NCBI RefSeq assembly: GCF_017168235.1
Contig: NZ_JABFAO010000016.1
Coordinates: 128,922 to 192,921 of the forward strand
From: Rhodococcus sp. KRD197
GTDB taxonomy: Bacteria; Actinomycetota; Actinomycetes; Mycobacteriales; Mycobacteriaceae
Reading direction: 5' to 3'
Length of the DNA: 64,000 nt
In this document: positions 8,404 through 17,921 of the stretch, piece by piece
Layout of the letters: each line of letters opens with the position of its first letter
How positions within the stretch are numbered: position 1 is the stretch's first letter
Translations under genes and position numbers: made by a program
The notes under the pieces: model-generated
Seen by the model: only the letters and a program-made list of their open reading frames with translations
Told to the model about the DNA's origin: nothing
Database searches by the model: none

Positions 8404-10164
8404 TTGTCACGCCTTCAGTCGCGATCTGACACAAAGCACATCTTCGTCAGTGGGGGCGTCGCGTCCTCGCTAGGCAAGGGCCTGACGGCGTCAAGCCTCG
8501 GCCAGCTGCTGACAGCACGTGGTCTACGCGTCACCATGCAAAAGCTCGATCCCTATCTCAACGTCGATCCCGGAACGATGAACCCGTTCCAGCACGGTGA
8601 GGTGTTCGTCACCGAGGATGGGGCCGAAACCGACCTCGACGTCGGCCACTACGAACGTTTCCTCGATCGTGATCTCTCCGGTTTCGCCAACGTCACCACC
8701 GGACAGGTGTACTCGACGGTCATCGCGAAGGAACGTCGCGGGGAGTACCTCGGCGACACCGTTCAGGTCATCCCGCACATCACCGACGAGATCAAGCGTC
8801 GCATCCTGGCGATGAACGGCCCGGATCTACAGGGGCATCTACCCGACGTCGTCATCACCGAGATCGGCGGCACCGTCGGCGACATCGAGTCGCAGCCGTT
8901 CCTCGAGGCCGCCCGCCAGGTCCGCCACGATGTGGGCCGGGAGAACGTCTTCTTCTTGCACGTCTCCCTCGTTCCGTTCCTCGCTCCGTCCGGTGAGCTC
9001 AAGACCAAGCCGACGCAGCATTCCGTGGCCGCGCTTCGAAGCATCGGTATTCAGCCCGATGCGCTCATCCTGCGCTGCGACCGTGAGGTCACCCCCGGGC
9101 TGAAGAACAAGATCGCGCTGATGTGCGATGTCGACGTCGACGGATGCATCTCCACCCCGGACGCGCCGTCGATCTACGACATCCCCAAGGTCCTCCACAA
9201 GGAGGGACTCGACGCCTACGTCGTTCGCAAGCTCGGATTGCCGTTCCGTGACGTCGACTGGACGGTGTGGGGCGGTCTCCTCGAGCGCGTCCACGAGCCC
9301 CGCGAGACGGTGCGGGTCGGACTCGTCGGCAAGTACGTCGATCTGCCCGACGCCTACCTGTCGGTCACCGAGGCGTTGCGCGCCGGCGGTTTCGCGCACC
9401 GCGCCAAGGTGGAGATCAAGTGGGTGCCCTCCGACGAGTGCGCAACACCTGCTGGTGCCCAGGCAGCGCTCGGTGACGTCGACGCCGTGCTCGTTCCCGG
9501 CGGGTTCGGTATCCGCGGTATCGAAGGCAAGCTCGGCGCCATCGAATACGCCCGTGTCCGCAAGGTTCCGCTGCTGGGTCTGTGTTTGGGTCTGCAGTGC
9601 ATGGTCATCGAAGCTGCGCGGTCGGTCGGACTCACCGACGCCAACTCGGCCGAGTTCGAACCGGAGACCGATTACGCCGTCATCTCGACGATGGCGGACC
9701 AGGAAGATGCCGTCGCCGGTGAAGCCGACCTCGGTGGCACGATGCGACTCGGGGCGTATCCAGCGACGCTGCTCAAGGGATCGGTAGTTGCCGGTGCCTA
9801 CGGCACCACGGAGGTCTCCGAGCGCCATCGTCACCGCTACGAGGTCAACAACACCTACCGCGATCGGATCTCCAAGAGCGGACTGGTCTTCAGCGGAACC
9901 TCGCCGGATGGTCATCTCGTCGAGTTCGTCGAATTGCCTGCCTCGACGCACCCGTTCTTCGTCGGCACGCAGGCTCATCCTGAGCTCAAGAGCCGTCCGA
10001 CCCGTCCGCACCCGCTGTTTGCGGCGTTGGTCAATGCAGCGCTGAAATACAAGGCGGCCGAACGGCTTCCCGTCGACATTCATGGTGACGGTGGCAGCGA
10101 CGAGCAGGCCGGCACGGACTCGGAGTTCCCGGTGTCGGGAGCCACCGCCGAGAGCATCGGATGA
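8404..10164 (+). CDS. pyrG: CTP synthase
   Basis: Glutamine-dependent conversion of UTP to CTP. The N-terminal amidoligase domain begins TKHIFVSGGVASSLGKGL, and the C-terminal class I glutamine amidotransferase domain has the nucleophile cysteine in LGLCLGLQCMVIE and the His/Glu pair in QAHPELKSRP. A TTG start at 8404 is preferred because GGGAG lies five bases upstream; a GTG at 8386 would add six residues. The last 40 residues (after about 545) are a low-complexity tail. The Nudix gene overlaps its end by four bases. Confidence 0.95.
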   Translation: MSRLQSRSDTKHIFVSGGVASSLGKGLTASSLGQLLTARGLRVTMQKLDPYLNVDPGTMNPFQHGEVFVTEDGAETDLDVGHYERFLDRDLSGFANVTTGQVYSTVIAKERRGEYLGDTVQVIPHITDEIKRRILAMNGPDLQGHLPDVVITEIGGTVGDIESQPFLEAARQVRHDVGRENVFFLHVSLVPFLAPSGELKTKPTQHSVAALRSIGIQPDALILRCDREVTPGLKNKIALMCDVDVDGCISTPDAPSIYDIPKVLHKEGLDAYVVRKLGLPFRDVDWTVWGGLLERVHEPRETVRVGLVGKYVDLPDAYLSVTEALRAGGFAHRAKVEIKWVPSDECATPAGAQAALGDVDAVLVPGGFGIRGIEGKLGAIEYARVRKVPLLGLCLGLQCMVIEAARSVGLTDANSAEFEPETDYAVISTMADQEDAVAGEADLGGTMRLGAYPATLLKGSVVAGAYGTTEVSERHRHRYEVNNTYRDRISKSGLVFSGTSPDGHLVEFVELPASTHPFFVGTQAHPELKSRPTRPHPLFAALVNAALKYKAAERLPVDIHGDGGSDEQAGTDSEFPVSGATAESIG

Positions 10165-10805
10165 CCGAATCGCCCGAGGGGACGCGTTTCGAATTCGCCA
10201 CCGTCGGAACGAGGACCGTCTACGAGGGCGCAATCCTGGCGCTGCGACTCGACCAGGTCGAGATGCCCGGGGGACGCGTCGCCGAGCGTGAAGTGGTCGA
10301 GCACCACGGCGCGGTCGGTGTCGCTGCCGTAGACGATCAAGGCCGGATCGCGATGATCGAGCAGTACCGTCACCCCATGGGCCGTCGCTTGTGGGAGTTG
10401 CCTGCGGGATTGTTGGACGAGATCGGCGAGCCTCCGGTGGAGGCAGCCAAGCGTGAGCTGGCCGAGGAAACCGGTCTCGCCGCGGAGCGGTGGTCGGTGC
10501 TCGTCGATGTCGCAGCGTCACCGGGATTCACCGACGAGATCGTTCGGATCTTTCTCGCCGAGGGATTGAGCGAGGTCGATCGTCCCGAGGCCGAGCACGA
10601 GGAAGCCGATATCGTGCTCGAGTTCGTCCCGCTCACCGAGGCGGTCGAGCGCATATTGTCCGGGGATATCGTCAACGCCTCGGCCGTCTCTGGGATACTC
10701 GCTCTTGCCGCACATCGGGCCGGTTCGACGGCCCTTCGCCCCGCCGACGCTCCGTGGCCGGATCTCCCGACTACCTTCGAGCGTCGGAAGAATCCGCGCG
10801 GGTAG
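10161..10805 (+). CDS. Nudix hydrolase, ADP-ribose pyrophosphatase type
   Basis: A 214-residue Nudix protein. The Nudix box is complete (GLLDEIGEP, then AAKRELAEETGL), and the upstream part resembles ADP-ribose pyrophosphatases such as Rv1700, which sits in the same place between pyrG and xerD. The likely reaction is hydrolysis of ADP-ribose to AMP and ribose-5-phosphate, a clean-up step in NAD turnover. The ATG start overlaps the pyrG stop. Confidence 0.9.
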   Translation: MTESPEGTRFEFATVGTRTVYEGAILALRLDQVEMPGGRVAEREVVEHHGAVGVAAVDDQGRIAMIEQYRHPMGRRLWELPAGLLDEIGEPPVEAAKRELAEETGLAAERWSVLVDVAASPGFTDEIVRIFLAEGLSEVDRPEAEHEEADIVLEFVPLTEAVERILSGDIVNASAVSGILALAAHRAGSTALRPADAPWPDLPTTFERRKNPRG

Positions 10806-10811
10806 TCGCCC

Positions 10812-11726
<915 letters not shown>

Positions 11727-11829
11727 TGGTTTTGCGCGTGTCCGGCGAAGGTGCCGCACGTGTACGCGGTAGCGTTAACCGTTGGCAGTACACACGCCAA
11801 CCGAAGAATGGACAGGGGGCGCTGAGGAA

Positions 11830-12864
11830 GTGTCGACACCGCAGCCGCCAGCGGCGGAGTCAGGCCCAGGGCAGATGGCGCCGCGCGTTGCCGATACGTC
11901 GTACCGGTCCTACGAGGCGGTTCCCGACGGCCTGTCGACCGAGCATTCCCACAGTGACGGCGCCCTGTTCCACACGCGCCAACCCGAAACCAGCCGTGAG
12001 ACACGAGACGTCGTTCCGGCGGCCAACGAGCTGGGTCCGACCGGGCGCAAGACCCGCGAGGTACCCCAGCCGACGCCACTCTCGAGCCATGGCCCGGCCA
12101 AGGTCATCGCGATGTGCAATCAGAAGGGCGGCGTCGGTAAGACCACGTCGACCATCAATCTCGGTGCCTCGCTCGCCGCTTACGGGCGCCGGGTCCTCCT
12201 CGTCGACCTCGACCCGCAGGGCGCGCTGTCCGCGGGCCTGGGCGTCGCGCACCACGAACTGGACCTGACTGTCTACAACCTGCTGGTGGAGCCGAAGATC
12301 TCCGCGGACGACGTGCTCATGCGTACCCGCGTCGAGAATCTCGATCTGCTGCCCAGCAACATCGATCTCTCGGCCGCTGAGATTCAGCTCGTCACGGAGG
12401 TCGGCCGCGAGCAGACCCTCGGCCGGGTGCTGCACCCGGTGCTCGATCGGTACGACTACGTACTGATCGATTGCCAGCCTTCTCTCGGCCTGTTGACGGT
12501 CAATGCCCTGACGTGCGCCGACGAGGTGCTCATTCCGATGGAGTGCGAGTACTTCAGTTTGCGCGGACTCGCCTTGCTCAACGACACCGTCGAGAAGGTG
12601 CGCGACCGGCTCAATCCGCGACTCAAGCTCGCGGGAATCGTCGTCACGATGTTCGATGCGCGCACGCTGCATTCACGTGAGGTGATGACGCGGGTGGTCG
12701 AGGTGTTCGGTGATGTCGTCTACGACACGGTGATCACCAGGACCGTGCGTTTCCCGGAAACCAGTGTAGCGGGGGAGCCGATCACCACGTGGGCGCCCAA
12801 ATCTTCTGGCGCACAGGCCTATCGGGCGTTGGCCCGAGAGGTGATCTACCGGTCCGGCCCGTAG
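11830..12864 (+). CDS. ParA-family ATPase (Rv1708 type)
   Basis: ParA/Soj-like ATPase with the deviant Walker A KGGVGKTTSTINLG, a Walker A' around LLVDLDPQGALSAGLG and DYVLIDCQPSLGLLTVNAL. No parB follows, so it is an orphan ParA; it sits directly before scpA as in mycobacteria and may help position or load segregation factors. The first 80 or so residues are unstructured and family-specific. The GTG at 11830 has AGGGGG about 10 nt upstream; a TTG at 11782 would add 16 residues. Confidence 0.9.
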   Translation: MSTPQPPAAESGPGQMAPRVADTSYRSYEAVPDGLSTEHSHSDGALFHTRQPETSRETRDVVPAANELGPTGRKTREVPQPTPLSSHGPAKVIAMCNQKGGVGKTTSTINLGASLAAYGRRVLLVDLDPQGALSAGLGVAHHELDLTVYNLLVEPKISADDVLMRTRVENLDLLPSNIDLSAAEIQLVTEVGREQTLGRVLHPVLDRYDYVLIDCQPSLGLLTVNALTCADEVLIPMECEYFSLRGLALLNDTVEKVRDRLNPRLKLAGIVVTMFDARTLHSREVMTRVVEVFGDVVYDTVITRTVRFPETSVAGEPITTWAPKSSGAQAYRALAREVIYRSGP

Positions 12865-12867
12865 TCG

Positions 12868-13707
12868 ATGACGCAGTCCGTTGCCGAGAACGTCGCCGTC
12901 GAGGTCCCTGAAAACGAGGATCCGTCGCGGTTTCGCGTTCGCTTGCTCAACTTCGAAGGCCCGTTCGATCTGCTGTTGACGCTTATCAGTCAACATCGCC
13001 TCGATGTCACCGAGGTGGCGCTGCACACCGTCACCGACGATTTCATCGCGTTCACCAAGAGCCTCGGCCGCGAGATGGGGCTCGATCAGACCACCGAGTT
13101 CCTCGTCGTCGCAGCCACGTTGCTCGACCTCAAGGCCGCCAGGTTGCTGCCGTCCGGTGATGTCGAGGACGCCGAGGACCTGGCGTTGCTGGAGGTACGC
13201 GACCTACTGTTCGCGCGGCTGCTGCAATACCGCGCGTACAAGCAGGTGGCGCAGTTGTTCGGAGAGCTCGAAGCTGCTGCTCTGCGGCGTTATCCGCGGT
13301 CGGTCTCGGTGGAGGATCGCTACACCGACCTCATCCCCGAGGTGCTGCTCGGCGTCGACCCGGCTCGTTTCGCCGATATCGCGGCTGCCGCGTTCCGGCC
13401 CAAACCGATACCCAAGGTCGGTCTGGACCACATTCATCAGCATTCGGTCTCGGTCCCCGAGCAGGCGCGGTGGGTGCTCGAACGACTCGAAGCCAAGGGC
13501 GAGAACATGTGGACGCCGTTCGGCGAGCTCACCGAGGGATGTGAGAGCACCGTCGAGATCGTGGCCAGATTCTTGGCGTTGCTGGAGTTGTTCCGTGAGC
13601 AGGTGCTCGCATTCGATCAACCGGAGCCGTTGGGGGAGCTGATGGTGAGCTGGACGGGGAAGGCGAAGTCCGACGAGGTTGTCGTGGCGGCGGTGGACTA
13701 TGGATGA
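12868..13707 (+). CDS. scpA: Segregation and condensation protein ScpA
   Basis: Kleisin subunit of the SMC-ScpAB condensin complex. The 279-residue protein has the N-terminal signature FEGPFDLLLTLISQHRLDVTEVAL and the C-terminal winged-helix region (FGELTEGCESTVEIVARFLALLELFREQ). It begins three bases after the parA stop and its end overlaps scpB by eight bases, so the two condensin partners are translationally coupled. Confidence 0.95.
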   Translation: MTQSVAENVAVEVPENEDPSRFRVRLLNFEGPFDLLLTLISQHRLDVTEVALHTVTDDFIAFTKSLGREMGLDQTTEFLVVAATLLDLKAARLLPSGDVEDAEDLALLEVRDLLFARLLQYRAYKQVAQLFGELEAAALRRYPRSVSVEDRYTDLIPEVLLGVDPARFADIAAAAFRPKPIPKVGLDHIHQHSVSVPEQARWVLERLEAKGENMWTPFGELTEGCESTVEIVARFLALLELFREQVLAFDQPEPLGELMVSWTGKAKSDEVVVAAVDYG

Positions 13708-14374
13708 ACTGACGAACGAAGTCGCCGAGGACGAGCACGAGCTCGACGACGCCACGCTGGAGTCCGCGCTCGAGGCCGTGTTGCTCGTCGTCGATTCGCC
13801 CGCGTCGAACGAGCTGTTGGCGTCGGCGGTCGGCAGCGATGTCGCCCGGATCAAGCCGATGCTCGAGCGGATGGCCGCGAGATTCACCGAGCGTGGCAGC
13901 GGAATCGACCTTCGCTACGCCGGCGACGGGTGGCGTTTCTACACCCGCACGGTCTACGCGCCGTACGTCGAAAGGCTCCTTCTCGATGGTGCTCGGTCGA
14001 AGCTCACACGTGCGGCACTGGAGACTCTCGCCGTTATCGCATATCGTCAACCGTTGACCCGCGCGCGAGTCAGCGCCGTGCGAGGAGTCAACGTAGACGG
14101 AGTGATGCGCACGTTGCTCGCTCGCGGTCTGATTTCGGAAGCTGGAGTCGACCCGGAATCGAATGCCACGATGTACTCCACCACCGAGCTGTTCCTGGAA
14201 CGGCTCGGCCTGGCTTCACTGACGGATCTGCCTGAACTGGCGCCGTTGCTGCCGGGAGTGGACCTGATCGACGAGATCAGCGACAGCATGGATACCGACC
14301 CGAGAGTGACCCGCTCCACCAAGAACCGCGGATCGAAACCCGATCCGGTAGCCGAGCTCGACTCGGACGACTGA
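13700..14374 (+). CDS. scpB: Segregation and condensation protein ScpB
   Basis: The dimeric winged-helix partner of ScpA. The 224-residue protein carries the family pattern ALEAVLLVVDSPASNELLA and AALETLAVIAYRQPLTRARV. Start ATG at 13700 lies inside the scpA end. The last 40 residues are a charged tail. It is followed by rluB after an 11-base gap. Confidence 0.95.
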   Translation: MDELTNEVAEDEHELDDATLESALEAVLLVVDSPASNELLASAVGSDVARIKPMLERMAARFTERGSGIDLRYAGDGWRFYTRTVYAPYVERLLLDGARSKLTRAALETLAVIAYRQPLTRARVSAVRGVNVDGVMRTLLARGLISEAGVDPESNATMYSTTELFLERLGLASLTDLPELAPLLPGVDLIDEISDSMDTDPRVTRSTKNRGSKPDPVAELDSDD

Positions 14375-14385
14375 TAGGTAAAGAA

Positions 14386-15510
14386 GTGAACAAGCCCGCT
14401 CGCCGTGATGGCACACCGGACAGAAACAAACGACAGGATCCGCGCAGGAAGCCGACCACAGGTAGGTCGGAGGAGCCGCGCGAGGGACGCCGCACAGGGG
14501 ACTCGCCCCGCGCCGGAGGAAAGCCCACCGGGCCCCGGCCTCCCCGTTCCGCAGCCCCACGCAAGGGCGCTGAGCAGCGCAAACCTTTCGAGGACCAGTC
14601 TGCGGACAGTGGTGTGAACGACCGCAGCAACGACGCCGTGCCGCGCAAGAAGCCGTCTCGGCCCAAGCCGCCGAAGCCGCAGAAGAAGCAGGCACCGTCG
14701 ACCATCATCAACAACGCCAAGCCGGCGAAGCATCAGTACATCGAGTCCGACACCAAGCGTCGCCACGTGCCGCGCGGTGAAGGTGTTCGGCTACAGAAGG
14801 TGCTCGCGCAGGCCGGTGTCGCCTCGCGTCGCGCAGCCGAGGAGCTCATCGCGGACGGCCGCGTGGAGGTCGACGGACGCATAGTCACCGAGCAGGGCAA
14901 CCGCATCGATCCCGATGTGGCCATCGTCCGCGTCGACGGCACCCGCATCGTCGTCAAGGAAGAGCTCGTCCACCTCGCGATGAACAAGCCACGCGGGTGG
15001 CAGTGCACGATGTCCGACGATCTGGGCCGCCCCTGCGTCGGCGATATCGTCTCCGAGCGCGTGCAGGCAGGGCAGCGTCTCTTCCACGTCGGACGGCTCG
15101 ATGCCGACACCGAGGGGCTGTTGCTGTTCACCAACGACGGTGATCTTGCTCACCGGCTGATGCACCCGTCGTTCGAGGTGTCCAAGACCTACCTCGCGAC
15201 ATTGTTCGGCACCATCCCGCGCGAGGTCGGCAAACAACTGCGCTCGGGCGTCGTGCTCGACGACGGCCCCGTCAAGGTCGACGGCTACTCGCTGCTCGAT
15301 GTCAGCGAGGGCAAGTCCCTCGTGCGCATCACCCTGCACGAAGGCCGTAAGCACATCGTGCGGCGTCTGTTCGAGAAGGTCGGCTACCCCGTCGGTCGTC
15401 TCGTGCGGACCGACGTCGGCAACATCGCGCTCGGCGATCAGCGTCCCGGAACTCTTCGCGTTCTGGGTCGCGGCGAGATCGGCAAGCTCTACGAGTCGGT
15501 CGGTCTGTGA
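14386..15510 (+). CDS. rluB: 23S rRNA pseudouridine synthase RluB family
   Basis: Converts a uridine of 23S rRNA to pseudouridine. After a basic, Pro/Lys/Arg-rich extension of about 125 residues come an S4 domain (VRLQKVLAQAGVASRRAAEELIA) and the RsuA/RluB catalytic domain with the catalytic Asp in GRLDADTEGLLLFTNDG. The enzyme core is of normal length; the extension makes the protein 374 residues and resembles the disordered RNA-binding tails seen in actinobacterial RluB. The stop overlaps the cmk start. Confidence 0.92.
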   Translation: MNKPARRDGTPDRNKRQDPRRKPTTGRSEEPREGRRTGDSPRAGGKPTGPRPPRSAAPRKGAEQRKPFEDQSADSGVNDRSNDAVPRKKPSRPKPPKPQKKQAPSTIINNAKPAKHQYIESDTKRRHVPRGEGVRLQKVLAQAGVASRRAAEELIADGRVEVDGRIVTEQGNRIDPDVAIVRVDGTRIVVKEELVHLAMNKPRGWQCTMSDDLGRPCVGDIVSERVQAGQRLFHVGRLDADTEGLLLFTNDGDLAHRLMHPSFEVSKTYLATLFGTIPREVGKQLRSGVVLDDGPVKVDGYSLLDVSEGKSLVRITLHEGRKHIVRRLFEKVGYPVGRLVRTDVGNIALGDQRPGTLRVLGRGEIGKLYESVGL

Positions 15511-16193
15511 TGGCGGGTCTCGTCATCGCCATGGACGGGCCGTCGGGAACCGGTAAGTCGACGGTCTCACGCAGGCTGGCCACCGCACTCGATGCCCGCT
15601 ACCTCGACACCGGTGCGATGTACCGTGTGGCGACGGTGTGGGTGCTGCGCGCCGGCGTCGATCCGACCGATGCAGGCAAGGTCGCCGACGTCGTGGCTAC
15701 TCTGCCGCTGGACATCGGCACCGATCCCGCCGCCGAAGCCGTCACGATGGGCGGTGAGGACGTCTCTTCCGAGATCCGCGGCGCAGCCGTCACCAAGGCC
15801 GTCTCCGCCGTGTCGGCAGTGCCGAGCGTGCGTGAGCAGCTGGTGCAGATGCAGCGCGATATCGCGGCGTCCGCGCCGCGAATCGTCGTCGAGGGTCGCG
15901 ATATCGGCACCGTCGTGCTGCAGAACGCCGACGTCAAGGTATTCCTGACGGCAACGCCGGAAGCGCGCGCAGACCGTCGCAACAAACAGAACGTCGAGGA
16001 AGGGCGCGGCGACGATTACGAAGCCGTGCTCGCCGACGTTCAACGCCGCGATCATGCGGACTCCACTCGCGCCGTATCTCCGTTGCGGCCTGCCGAGGAC
16101 TCCGTCATCGTGGACACCAGCGACCTGGGCATGGACGGCGTCATCGCCGCGTTGCTGCAGGTTGTGCAAGACAGAACTGGAGTGAAGCAGTGA
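15510..16193 (+). CDS. cmk: Cytidylate kinase
   Basis: Phosphorylates CMP and dCMP with ATP. The 227-residue protein has the P-loop DGPSGTGKST at residue 9 and the CMP-binding DTGAMYRV segment, plus the EGRDIGTVV motif and the lid region with EARADRR. ATG at 15510 shares its first base with the rluB stop; a GTG at 15507 is possible. It overlaps der by four bases. Confidence 0.95.
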   Translation: MAGLVIAMDGPSGTGKSTVSRRLATALDARYLDTGAMYRVATVWVLRAGVDPTDAGKVADVVATLPLDIGTDPAAEAVTMGGEDVSSEIRGAAVTKAVSAVSAVPSVREQLVQMQRDIAASAPRIVVEGRDIGTVVLQNADVKVFLTATPEARADRRNKQNVEEGRGDDYEAVLADVQRRDHADSTRAVSPLRPAEDSVIVDTSDLGMDGVIAALLQVVQDRTGVKQ

Positions 16194-17629
16194 CCGACGA
16201 ATTGTATTCGGCCGAAGCCGCGAACGACGGAACGTGGAACGACGAGGGGGAGTGGGAACTCGTCGATCTCACCGAGGACGAGAACGGTGAAGCCGCCGTA
16301 GCGGTTCCGACTCTCGCTGTGGTGGGTCGTCCCAACGTCGGCAAGTCCACACTCGTCAACCGCATCATCGGCCGCCGCGAGGCAGTGGTCGAGGATGTGC
16401 CCGGTGTGACGCGTGACCGTGTGTCGTACGAGGCCAACTGGTCCGGACGACGATTCATGGTGCAGGACACCGGCGGCTGGGAACCCGACGCCAAGGGGCT
16501 GCAGCAGTCTGTGGCTCGCCAGGCCGAGTTGGCGATGAACACAGCCGACGCGATCCTGCTCGTCGTCGATGCTCGGGTGGGTTCGACCACCACGGACGAG
16601 GCTGTCGCGCGGGTACTTCGGCGATCGAAGACTCCAGTGCTGTTGGTGGCCAACAAGGTCGACGACTCCCGCACCGAATCCGAGGTCGCGTCACTGTGGT
16701 CTTTGGGTCTCGGTCAGCCGCATTCGGTATCTGCGACCCACGGCCGCGGTACCGGTGACTTGCTCGACAACGTGCTCGAAGCACTTCCGGAGACGCCCCG
16801 TGAGGGCATTCCCGGCGGCGGTCCGCGGCGAGTTGCGTTGGTGGGCAAGCCCAATGTGGGCAAGTCCTCGCTGATCAACAAGCTGTCCGGTGACGAGCGT
16901 TCCGTGGTGCACGATGTCGCGGGCACCACAGTCGACCCGGTCGACTCGCTCGTCGAGTTGGGCGGCAAGACATGGCGATTCGTCGATACCGCAGGCCTGC
17001 GAAAGCGGGTCAGCCATGCCAGTGGCGCCGAGTTCTACGCGTCACTGCGCACGAAGTCCGCTATCGAGGCAGCCGAGGTCGCGATCTTGCTGATCGACTC
17101 CTCCGAGGTGATCTCTGAGCAGGACCTGCGGGTGCTGAGCATGGTGGCCGACGCCGGCCGTGCGCTGGTGCTGGCCTTCAACAAGTGGGACCTCGTCGAC
17201 GAGGACCGCCGGATGCAGCTCGAGAAAGAGATCGACCGCGACCTCGCTCGGGTTCCGTGGGCGCAGCGCGTCAACATCTCCGCCCACACCGGTAGGGCCG
17301 TCCAGAAGCTCGTTCCCGCACTCGAGACGGCACTCGAGTCCTGGGACAAGCGCATCCCGACGGGCAGGCTCAACACCTGGCTCAAGGAAGTTGTCGCGGC
17401 CACGCCGCCCCCGATGCGTGGCGGACGACTACCGCGGATCATGTTCGCAACGCAGGCGACGACGCGTCCGCCGACGTTCGTGCTCTTCACCACGGGCTTC
17501 CTCGAGGCCGGCTACCGCCGGTTCATCGAGCGGCGTCTGCGCGAGGAGTTCAACTTCGACGGCAGCCCCGTGCGTATCTCGGTCCGTATCCGCGAGAAGC
17601 GCGAACGGCCAGGCAAGGGACACCGCTGA
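16190..17629 (+). CDS. der: Ribosome-assembly GTPase Der (EngA)
   Basis: A double GTPase needed for maturation of the 50S subunit. There are two complete G domains: VVGRPNVGKSTL with DTGGWE and NKVD, then VGKPNVGKSSL with DTAGLR and NKWD, and a C-terminal KH-like domain from about residue 375. The 479-residue length is normal. It ends the left conserved run; a hairpin and tRNA-Pro follow. Confidence 0.96.
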   Translation: MTDELYSAEAANDGTWNDEGEWELVDLTEDENGEAAVAVPTLAVVGRPNVGKSTLVNRIIGRREAVVEDVPGVTRDRVSYEANWSGRRFMVQDTGGWEPDAKGLQQSVARQAELAMNTADAILLVVDARVGSTTTDEAVARVLRRSKTPVLLVANKVDDSRTESEVASLWSLGLGQPHSVSATHGRGTGDLLDNVLEALPETPREGIPGGGPRRVALVGKPNVGKSSLINKLSGDERSVVHDVAGTTVDPVDSLVELGGKTWRFVDTAGLRKRVSHASGAEFYASLRTKSAIEAAEVAILLIDSSEVISEQDLRVLSMVADAGRALVLAFNKWDLVDEDRRMQLEKEIDRDLARVPWAQRVNISAHTGRAVQKLVPALETALESWDKRIPTGRLNTWLKEVVAATPPPMRGGRLPRIMFATQATTRPPTFVLFTTGFLEAGYRRFIERRLREEFNFDGSPVRISVRIREKRERPGKGHR

Positions 17630-17641
17630 CAATTGCTCCGA

Positions 17642-17679
17642 CCCGCCCCTGAGCAGGCGATTTCCTCTCAGGGGTGGGG
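17642..17679 (+). terminator. Possible terminator after der
   Basis: CCCGCCCCTGAG at 17642-17653 can pair with CTCAGGGGTGGGG at 17667-17679 around a short loop. There is no T-run after it, so termination is plausible but unproven. It lies just behind the der stop. Confidence 0.4.
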
Positions 17680-17715
17680 CTGGGGTAATCTCATCGAGCG
17701 CCTTACGGGGCGCGG

Positions 17716-17791
<76 letters not shown>

Positions 17792-17809
17792 CAGAGTTAT
17801 TGCAGGTCA

Positions 17810-17848
17810 GGGGCATTATCCGAGCAATCGGGTGATGCCCCTTTCTTT
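17810..17848 (+). terminator. Rho-independent terminator behind tRNA-Pro
   Basis: GGGGCAT at 17810-17816 pairs with ATGCCCC at 17835-17841, with CCGA/TCGG pairing inside, followed by TTTCTTT. It lies inside the element, so the element supplies a new terminator for the tRNA gene. On the minus strand it would also lie downstream of int. Confidence 0.75.
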
Positions 17849-17863
17849 GTCTTGGACCGCAGA

Positions 17864-17910
17864 CAGACCGCACAAATTTTCGTCAGACCGCACCAGACCG
17901 CACCAGACCG
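17864..17910. repeat. Left arm-type repeats CAGACCGCAC
   Basis: CAGACCGCAC occurs at 17864-17873, 17884-17893 and 17894-17903, with a partial copy CAGACCG at 17904. The same decamer, in the same orientation, is found three times at the other end of the element (25503-25534). Spacing is 10 or 20 bp. Paired arrays near both att sites are what lambda-type integrases use as arm-binding sites. Confidence 0.7.
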
Positions 17911-17921
17911 GATTATTACCC

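Noticed and set aside
8839..10521. 560-codon minus-strand frame opposite pyrG
   Set aside because: Antisense to pyrG and the Nudix gene; no motif and extreme Arg/Asp content.
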